A stretch of DNA of 12,241 nucleotides from Candidatus Omnitrophota bacterium (GTDB lineage: Bacteria > Omnitrophota > Gorgyraeia > JABMRN01). The stretch spans positions 1-12,241 of the forward strand of contig JAQVOV010000007.1 of assembly GCA_028702395.1 (NCBI GenBank), in the 5' to 3' direction. The number at the start of each line of letters is the position of its first letter. The stretch's first letter is position 1. Both the position numbers and the translations under genes were made by a program. Below the pieces are notes generated by a model. The model was not told where the DNA came from, ran no database searches, and worked only from the letters and a program-made list of their open reading frames with translations. Below are positions 7,402 to 12,241 of this stretch, in pieces.

Positions 7402-8271
7402 TTATTGTATAACCTTATTCAAAGGATATTCGATAATACCTTCTGCCCCTGCTGTTTTTAGCAAAGGGATTAATCTTTTTACGTCTGCTTCGCTTATAAT
7501 TGTATCAACATCATACCAACCCTCTTCTGTTAACATTGCTATAGTAGGCTTTTTCATCGCAGGTAACAAGCTTAAAACCTTGTTAATGTTTTTTGCTTCT
7601 ATGTTCATTTTCAACCCTACTTTATCTTCAGCTTCTATAGCTCCTTTAAGAAGCAGTATCATCTCCTCTATCTTTTTCCTTTTTTCTTTGTTTTGCCATG
7701 TCTTTTTGTTTACAATGAATTGTGTAGTGGAATAACATACAGTATCTATTATTTTCAAGGAATTTGCCCTCAAAGAGGATCCTGTTTCCGTTACTTCTAC
7801 TATGGCATCCACGCCCATCTGGGTCTTTACTTCAGTAGCCCCCCAGCTGAATTCTACTTCTGCTTTGATATTATTCTTTTTTAAATAAGCTTTAGTAACA
7901 CCTACTAGCTCTGTTGCTATCTTTTTTCCCTTCAGATCTTTAGCTGTTCTTATTTTTGATGCATTAGGAACTGCCAGCACCCACCTAACAGGCTTCATGC
8001 TTTGTTTTGCATACACAAGCTCTGCTGCTGAGAGAACATCAGATTTGTTCTCTTCCACCCAATCACTGCCTGTTATCCCGCAATCTATTATCCCGTCTTC
8101 TACATATCTAGACATTTCCTGAGCTCTAAATAATACAGCTTCTATTTGTTCATCATCTATAGAAGGAAAATAGCTTCTGCTTGAAACAGAAATGTTAAAC
8201 CCTGCTTTTTTAAAAATTCTTATAGTAGCTTCTTGTAAGCTTCCTTTTGGGATTCCTAATTTTAGTATCAT
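7402..8271 (-). CDS. hisG: ATP phosphoribosyltransferase, long form
   Basis: HisG condenses ATP with PRPP in the first committed step of histidine synthesis, in the cytoplasm. The 289-residue product is the long form. The catalytic bilobed domain covers about 1-212, with the opening LGIPKGSL (5-12), GITGSDW (65-71) and the PRPP-binding region DAIVEVTETGSSL (155-167). The C-terminal regulatory HisG_C domain covers about 213-289, the ACT-like module that carries histidine feedback in this class. Having it, the enzyme should not need HisZ. No other his gene is in the window, so hisG is outside a his operon here. It is the first gene after a strong promoter at 8332-8360, with a leader of about 55 bases. 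The Shine-Dalgarno sequence is weak (GAAAG). The small basic gene follows 37 bases downstream. Confidence 0.96.
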   Translation of the reverse strand: MILKLGIPKGSLQEATIRIFKKAGFNISVSSRSYFPSIDDEQIEAVLFRAQEMSRYVEDGIIDCGITGSDWVEENKSDVLSAAELVYAKQSMKPVRWVLAVPNASKIRTAKDLKGKKIATELVGVTKAYLKKNNIKAEVEFSWGATEVKTQMGVDAIVEVTETGSSLRANSLKIIDTVCYSTTQFIVNKKTWQNKEKRKKIEEMILLLKGAIEAEDKVGLKMNIEAKNINKVLSLLPAMKKPTIAMLTEEGWYDVDTIISEADVKRLIPLLKTAGAEGIIEYPLNKVIQ

Positions 8272-8331
8272 ATTGTTTCTTTCTTCATTTTTTCTCTTTA
8301 AAAACTTATCTCTTTAGCTTAAGCGGCTCTA

Positions 8332-8360
8332 ATTTTATAGTATAACATATAATATGTCAA
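8332..8360 (-). promoter_or_regulatory. Strong sigma70-type promoter upstream of hisG
   Basis: On the minus strand a perfect -35 TTGACA (plus-strand 8355-8360) is followed after exactly 17 bases by TAAAAT (8332-8337), five of six -10 consensus positions. The flanks are very AT-rich. Transcription would begin near 8325 and read into hisG and then probably the six genes behind it. The site lies in the 117-base gap after the PpiD-like gene. It is the best promoter match I found in the window. Confidence 0.75.
8345..8357. promoter_or_regulatory. Inverted repeat overlapping the hisG promoter
   Basis: ACATAT-A-ATATGT is a perfect 6+1+6 inverted repeat that overlaps the inner part of the -35 hexamer and the spacer of the hisG promoter. 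That is where a repressor dimer would block polymerase. A second palindrome, GCTTAAGC, lies at 8317-8324 near the predicted transcription start. Both could be operators, but the region is so AT-rich that chance palindromes are expected, and no regulator is identifiable. Confidence 0.3.
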
Positions 8361-8388
8361 TATATATTATACTTCTTAAAGATGTTTT

Positions 8389-9852
8389 CTAAATATGTCT
8401 GAAATCTATAAGCTTTTCTGCCTTTTTAGATTTTTCATTGAACCAGATCTGTAATGCCATTGATTGTTTTTTGCTCAAAGCTTCATTTTTAAAGCTTTCT
8501 TTCTCCTGTGCATATATCACAACATCTATAGGTTCAAAACCATCGACTCTTACCAGAACAATACCCTCGTTAACAGCAAACGGTTTTGAAAAGGTTGTAT
8601 TCACATCCTCAAAAACAATTTCCCAAACATCGTTTGAAGGTCCGATATTTTCCAAATAATCATTCCTTGAAACATACTCAGTCTGTATTATTTTTGCATT
8701 GTTCTCTTTTGCTGCATGCTCGAAAGTGATCGTGCCCTCTTTTATTTTATTATATGCTTCTTGCGCCTTTTCCTGTGTTTTTTCTGCTAGCTTTTGTTCT
8801 TCTATTATTTGTGCTATCGTATCAGTGACTTTATCTAATGGCAAAACATACGGCGGCTCTTTATCGAGTGTTTTTATTATATATATCTTTCCGGTAAACC
8901 CTTCGTCCGCAAAAACTTTCATATCTTCGCTTTTCATTGCAAATAATTCGTTAAAAGTTTTTTCAGAAAAGCTGAACTGTGAAACAATTTCCTGTAAACT
9001 CACCATCCCTGTTGTTTTAGATTCCTGTCCACTGCTCTTTTCCGGTAATGTCATTTTCCCATTCTGCTTTTTTATGTCTTTTACAAATCTTTCCACTACA
9101 GGCATCAAGGCCTTTTTTTCCTCAAATCCGGAATATCCAAATTCAAGATACTCCAAATTCACCTTTTCAGGAACTTCGAACTTTTGTTTGTTATCATCAT
9201 AAAAAGCTTTTATTTCTTCTTGAGAAACTTCAATGGTCTTGTCTGCCATATCCTCTTTTATGATAAAATATGAAAGCTTTGCCTTTTCGAGTTTTTTTCT
9301 AGCTGCTTCCAGGATCTCTTCTTCCTTAACATCAACATTGGCAACTATCTCTTTTTTCACTTTATCTATCATTATGAATTCCCTTATAGCTTCTTCAAAA
9401 GCCCTGGGAGTTAACCCTAATGATCTTTCTACAAAATAATTATATGCATTAACATCGAATTTCCCATTATGAACGAACATTGGAGATTGCGCAATGTACT
9501 TGATAACTTCTTCATTTGGAACTTTTATTTTTCTTTTTTCTGCCTCATTCAACAGTAAAAGCCTATCCCATGTAATATTGTTCAATAATTGTTTGTTGTT
9601 AAAAATCTGCTCCAATACTTCTTTTTGTCCCATATAATTAAGAAGCAGCTGCACTTGAGCTACTTTTCTTGCGCTAAGAAAGTCTTTTATCAATATCTTC
9701 TTTCCATCTATTTTTCCAACATAAGCAGATCCCTGTATTTTTTCTCCTTCCAACCCTCCTGATCCCCATAAAACAAATGCCGGAATAATAAATATAGCCA
9801 ACACTATCAATATCTTCTTTTGCACATTTTTTTTTCTGAAAAGTTTTAACAT
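8389..9852 (-). CDS. PpiD/SurA-like membrane-anchored periplasmic chaperone
   Basis: A 487-residue protein with the architecture of PpiD: a short basic cytoplasmic N terminus, one membrane anchor (about 12-30), then a large periplasmic part. Residues about 42-230 fit the SurA/PpiD N-terminal chaperone domain, including the VGKIDGKKILIKDFLSA block (45-61), the PMFVHNGKFDVNAYNYFVE block (124-142) and the NKQKFEVPEKVNLEYLEF strand that normally leads into parvulin (221-238). The parvulin part (about 230-335) is degenerate: its end, with FADEGFTGKIYIIKTL, is recognisable, but the GGDLGWF-type active-site loop is not visible. A second parvulin-like remnant may lie at about 376-440. It probably assists folding of exported or outer-membrane proteins as a chaperone and not as an isomerase. 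The ATG has a good AGGAG Shine-Dalgarno sequence six bases upstream. Confidence 0.8.
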   Translation of the reverse strand: MLKLFRKKNVQKKILIVLAIFIIPAFVLWGSGGLEGEKIQGSAYVGKIDGKKILIKDFLSARKVAQVQLLLNYMGQKEVLEQIFNNKQLLNNITWDRLLLLNEAEKRKIKVPNEEVIKYIAQSPMFVHNGKFDVNAYNYFVERSLGLTPRAFEEAIREFIMIDKVKKEIVANVDVKEEEILEAARKKLEKAKLSYFIIKEDMADKTIEVSQEEIKAFYDDNKQKFEVPEKVNLEYLEFGYSGFEEKKALMPVVERFVKDIKKQNGKMTLPEKSSGQESKTTGMVSLQEIVSQFSFSEKTFNELFAMKSEDMKVFADEGFTGKIYIIKTLDKEPPYVLPLDKVTDTIAQIIEEQKLAEKTQEKAQEAYNKIKEGTITFEHAAKENNAKIIQTEYVSRNDYLENIGPSNDVWEIVFEDVNTTFSKPFAVNEGIVLVRVDGFEPIDVVIYAQEKESFKNEALSKKQSMALQIWFNEKSKKAEKLIDFRHI

Positions 9853-9880
9853 TTTATCTCCTATTTTAAACCCAATTACT

Positions 9881-9933
9881 ATCTGTGTTTATCTATAAAA
9901 CTCTTATTGCTTCTGTCTTATCTGTGTTCATCC
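9881..9933. repeat. Direct repeat of ATCTGTGTTYATCY, two copies
   Basis: The 14-base motif ATCTGTGTTTATCT (9881-9894) recurs as ATCTGTGTTCATCC (9920-9933), 39 bases apart start to start, differing at two positions. On the coding strand it reads GATRAACACAGAT. Both copies are in the 105-base gap between nrdR and the PpiD-like gene, which otherwise shows only that gene's Shine-Dalgarno sequence. It could be a dispersed intergenic repeat or a protein-binding site; the window does not decide. Confidence 0.6.
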
Positions 9934-9957
9934 TTATACTTCAAATCAAGTAAAATT

Positions 9958-10407
9958 CTATTTCAAAAATTTTTTCAGCTCTTTCATGAATTGCGACACA
10001 TCTCTAAACTGTCTATAAACAGAAGCAAAACGCACATATGCTATTTCATCTATTTCAAACAAGTACTTCATTACCAATTCCCCTATTTTATTTGAATCTA
10101 CCTCTTTTTCAAAGTTTCTTTGCAATTGCCTTTCTATTTTATCAACTAGATCTTCTATCGTTTCTATGGGGATAGGTCTTTTTTCGCAGGCTTTTATCAA
10201 TCCTGCTATAAGTTTTTTCCTTTCAAAAGATTCTCTTCTTCCATCTTTTTTTACTACCATTAAAGGAATTTCTTCTACATATTCATAAGTCGTAAATCTT
10301 TTTTCGCAATCCACACATTCTCGTCGTCTTCTAACACTTTGTCCTGCGTTTGATGATCTTGAATCTATGACCTTATCATTATTCGATCCGCAAAAAGGGC
10401 ATTTCAT
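9958..10407 (-). CDS. nrdR: Transcriptional repressor NrdR
   Basis: NrdR senses ATP/dATP and represses ribonucleotide reductase genes by binding paired NrdR boxes. The 149 residues match the family's length of about 150. The zinc ribbon has its four cysteines at 3, 6, 31 and 34 (MKCPFCGS and CVDCEKRFTT) with the basic SVRRRREC DNA-binding stretch between. The ATP-cone domain spans about 48-138, beginning with MVVKKDGRRESFERKKL (50-66) and ending with the YVRFASVYRQF block. The ATG is preceded by a strong GGAGG six to seven bases upstream, and directly before that lies a heptamer array. It sits between dCMP deaminase and the PpiD-like gene, 93 bases from the former. No nrd genes or NrdR boxes are visible in the window, so its targets are elsewhere. 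Confidence 0.98.
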   Translation of the reverse strand: MKCPFCGSNNDKVIDSRSSNAGQSVRRRRECVDCEKRFTTYEYVEEIPLMVVKKDGRRESFERKKLIAGLIKACEKRPIPIETIEDLVDKIERQLQRNFEKEVDSNKIGELVMKYLFEIDEIAYVRFASVYRQFRDVSQFMKELKKFLK

Positions 10408-10430
10408 TAAAAGCCTCCAATCTGAATACT

Positions 10431-10458
10431 GTGATTAGTGACTAGTGATTAGTGACTA
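10431..10458. repeat. Heptamer tandem array, alternating GTGATTA/GTGACTA
   Basis: Four 7-base units read on the plus strand as GTGATTA, GTGACTA, GTGATTA, GTGACTA, that is, two copies of a 14-base dimer with the fifth base alternating T and C. The coding strand reads TAGTCAC/TAATCAC. It lies in the 93-base gap between the dCMP deaminase gene and nrdR, ending 23 bases before the nrdR ATG and just ahead of its Shine-Dalgarno sequence. No promoter or terminator is convincing in the rest of this gap. Confidence 0.9.
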
Positions 10459-10500
10459 GAACGGTTAATAGGGCTTTTTTCACACTATTCACTGGCTACA

Positions 10501-10983
10501 CTACTTGTGCTTATATTTTCTGACTTTTATCTTTGCTTCTTTAAGAAATTCTTTGGACAATTCATCCGGATATTCTCCGTCGATAATGATCTCTTTTACT
10601 CCTGCATTTATTATCATTTTCGTACAGATCACGCATGGTTGAGTTGTTATATATAAAACAGATCCTTTTACGCTAGTCCCATGGAAAGCTGCCTGTAAAA
10701 AAGCATTTTGTTCTGCGTGCAATCCTCTGCATAATTCATGTCTTTGTCCTGAAGGAATGTTCATTTTTTCTCTTAAACATCCTTTTTCTTCACAATGAGT
10801 GGTTTTTGATGGTGCGCCATTATATCCTGTAGACAGAACTCTTTTATCCCTGACAAGGACAGCTCCCACTTTTCTTCTTAGACATGTAGCTCTTTTTGAT
10901 GCAAGATGCGCCATTTCCATGAAATATTCATCCCAACTAGGTCTTTGTATTTTTTCTGTTTTTCCTTTTATGTTTTTTTCCAT
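10501..10983 (-). CDS. comEB: dCMP deaminase (ComEB family)
   Basis: A zinc-dependent cytidine/deoxycytidylate deaminase that converts dCMP to dUMP, the precursor for thymidylate synthase. In the 160-residue product the zinc ligand and catalytic acid are H89 and E91 in HAEQN, and the other two ligands are C117 and C120 in PCVIC. Extra His/Cys residues between about 63 and 85 (HCEEKGC, HELC) are typical of the dCMP deaminase subfamily, which carries a second structural zinc. The GYNGAP motif (53-58) supports this assignment over cytidine or tRNA adenosine deaminase. The ATG overlaps the glyA stop codon by one base (TAATG) and has GGAG about nine bases upstream, so translation is probably coupled to glyA. 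With glyA and nrdR it forms a one-carbon/deoxynucleotide group. The symbol follows the Bacillus name and implies no competence role here. Confidence 0.93.
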   Translation of the reverse strand: MEKNIKGKTEKIQRPSWDEYFMEMAHLASKRATCLRRKVGAVLVRDKRVLSTGYNGAPSKTTHCEEKGCLREKMNIPSGQRHELCRGLHAEQNAFLQAAFHGTSVKGSVLYITTQPCVICTKMIINAGVKEIIIDGEYPDELSKEFLKEAKIKVRKYKHK

Positions 10984-12241
10984 TACAAGCTCTCCATCTG
11001 TGCAATATGCTCTTTATAAAGCGGAAAACCATTAACAAATTCCTTTACCGTTTTTTGGATTTTAACGATTTTCTCCTCGTTATCTTTGTTGCTGATCACT
11101 TCATCTATAAAAGAGGCTATCTCTATCATTTGTTTTTCTTTCATCCCTCTAACAGTAATAGCAGGTGTTCCCAATCGTATTCCGCTGGTCACAAATGGAC
11201 TTTCCGGATCATAGGGTATCATGTTCTTGTTAGCTGTTATATTCGCTTTATCTAAAACAGTTGCTGCTTCTTTTCCTGTTATCTTCTTTGATCTAAGGTC
11301 CAATAATAACAAATGATTATCTGTTCCTCCTGAAACAAGTCTATATCCTAATGCTTCCAAAGCTTTTGCAAGAGCAAAGGCATTGTTTTTTACTTGCTGT
11401 TGATATACTTTGTATTCCGGTTTCAGCGCTTCTCCTACAATAACTGCTTTAGCAGCTATTGTATGCATCAAAGGGCCTCCCTGCAATCCAGGAAAAACCG
11501 CTAGGTCCAGTTTTTTTGCATATTCATTTTTACAAAGAATAAAACCCGATCTAGGTCCTCTTAAAGTTTTATGTGTTGTTGTTGTAACAAAATCAGCATA
11601 TGGAACAGGACTCATGTGAAGCCCTGCTGCAACAAGACCTGCTATATGCGCCATATCAACGAACAAATATGCCCCGACAGCATCTGCGATTTCCCTGAAC
11701 TTTTTAAAATCTATTTCTCTGGCATAAGCACTGGCACCAGCTACTATCATTTTAGGTTTACATTTTTTTGCGATCTCCATTATATTGTCATAATTCAATT
11801 GTTCTGTTTCTTTATCTACCCCATAGGAAACAATGTTGTAGAATGTTCCTGAAAAATTATTTGGCAATCCATGCGTTAGATGTCCTCCGCAAGCAAGGTC
11901 TAAGCCCATTACAGTATCTCCTACTTTAAGCACTGAAAAATATACTGCCATGTTGGCGGACGAGCCACAATGCGGCTGCATATTTACATGTTCTGCCCCA
12001 AAAAGCTTTTTTGCTCTTTCTATTGCTATTCTTTCTACATCATCTACATACTCACAGCCGTTATACCATCTTTTGGAAGGATACCCCTCTGCATATTTGT
12101 TGGTCATCGTGCTTCCCTGAGCTTCCATAACTGCCAAAGACGTAAAATTCTCGCTTGCGATAAGCTCTATATTGTTTTCCTGTCTTTTTGTTTCGTTAAG
12201 TATTATGTTAAAAACTTCGGGATCTTGTTTTTTTAAATGCC
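10983..12241 (-). CDS. glyA: Serine hydroxymethyltransferase, 5' end cut by window
   Basis: GlyA converts serine and tetrahydrofolate to glycine and methylene-THF, the main source of one-carbon units. The frame is open to the right edge, with 418 codons visible. The first complete residues read HLKKQDPEVFNIIL, the standard GlyA N terminus, so only a few residues and the true start are missing. A TTG at 12137 is internal: the diagnostic IELIASENF block lies upstream of it. The PLP lysine is in TTTHKTLRGPRSG, at about residue 224 counted from the window edge. The substrate-site blocks EGYPSKRWYNGCEYVD and the VDMAHIAGLVAAG strand with the PLP-contacting Asp and His are intact. The stop overlaps the dCMP deaminase start by one base. 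Confidence 0.97.
   Translation of the reverse strand, partial: HLKKQDPEVFNIILNETKRQENNIELIASENFTSLAVMEAQGSTMTNKYAEGYPSKRWYNGCEYVDDVERIAIERAKKLFGAEHVNMQPHCGSSANMAVYFSVLKVGDTVMGLDLACGGHLTHGLPNNFSGTFYNIVSYGVDKETEQLNYDNIMEIAKKCKPKMIVAGASAYAREIDFKKFREIADAVGAYLFVDMAHIAGLVAAGLHMSPVPYADFVTTTTHKTLRGPRSGFILCKNEYAKKLDLAVFPGLQGGPLMHTIAAKAVIVGEALKPEYKVYQQQVKNNAFALAKALEALGYRLVSGGTDNHLLLLDLRSKKITGKEAATVLDKANITANKNMIPYDPESPFVTSGIRLGTPAITVRGMKEKQMIEIASFIDEVISNKDNEEKIVKIQKTVKEFVNGFPLYKEHIAQMESL

Noticed and set aside
8699..9202. Plus-strand open frame of 167 codons
   Set aside because: Antisense to the PpiD-like gene; Ser/Phe/Cys-rich composition is what a Lys/Glu-rich AT-rich gene gives when read backwards.
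10459..10500. Terminator or promoter between dCMP deaminase and nrdR
   Set aside because: No stem followed by T run on the coding strand and no -35/-10 pair of acceptable quality; the genes may simply be cotranscribed.
12137..12137. TTG as a start codon for glyA
   Set aside because: The conserved IELIASENF block and the HLKKQDPEVF opening lie upstream in the same frame, so the gene begins outside the window.

Overview
Thirteen genes, two of them cut by the window edges, all lie on the minus strand and are tightly packed; no intergenic gap reaches 160 bases. The DNA is AT-rich. The genes point to a free-living-type Gram-negative bacterium: a PpiD/SurA-like periplasmic chaperone, a lipoprotein signal, a long-form HisG, NrdR, a two-gene (split) transketolase, and an ispE-spoVG junction. 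This mix, the AT-rich coding and short heptamer repeats between genes suggest an uncultivated lineage of the Omnitrophota / PVC-neighbour kind, but that placement is a tentative inference and not proven by the window.

Read in the direction of transcription (high to low coordinates), the first block is glyA - dCMP deaminase - nrdR - PpiD-like chaperone (12241 to 8389). The first three form a one-carbon/deoxynucleotide group: serine hydroxymethyltransferase feeds folate C1 units, dCMP deaminase makes dUMP for thymidylate synthesis, and NrdR represses ribonucleotide reductase genes. A strong sigma70-type promoter (TTGACA-17-TAAAAT, 8332-8360) then opens a second block: hisG - a 31-residue basic protein of the AURKAIP1/COX24 (mS38/bS22-like) family - an exported TPR protein - transketolase N-terminal subunit - FtsH-like membrane protease - lipoprotein of unknown function - transketolase C-terminal subunit (8271 to 1083). 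The two transketolase halves, normally adjacent, are separated by about 2.85 kb holding the protease and the lipoprotein. A third block starts at a weaker promoter (976-1003) with ispE and the first codons of what is probably spoVG.

The most unusual non-coding structure is a set of three tandem arrays with 7-base periodicity but three different unit sequences. Each lies just upstream of a start codon (ispE, the FtsH-like gene, nrdR). A fourth gap, upstream of the PpiD-like gene, carries a 14-base motif twice. No rRNA, tRNA, CRISPR array, insertion sequence or convincing rho-independent terminator was seen.
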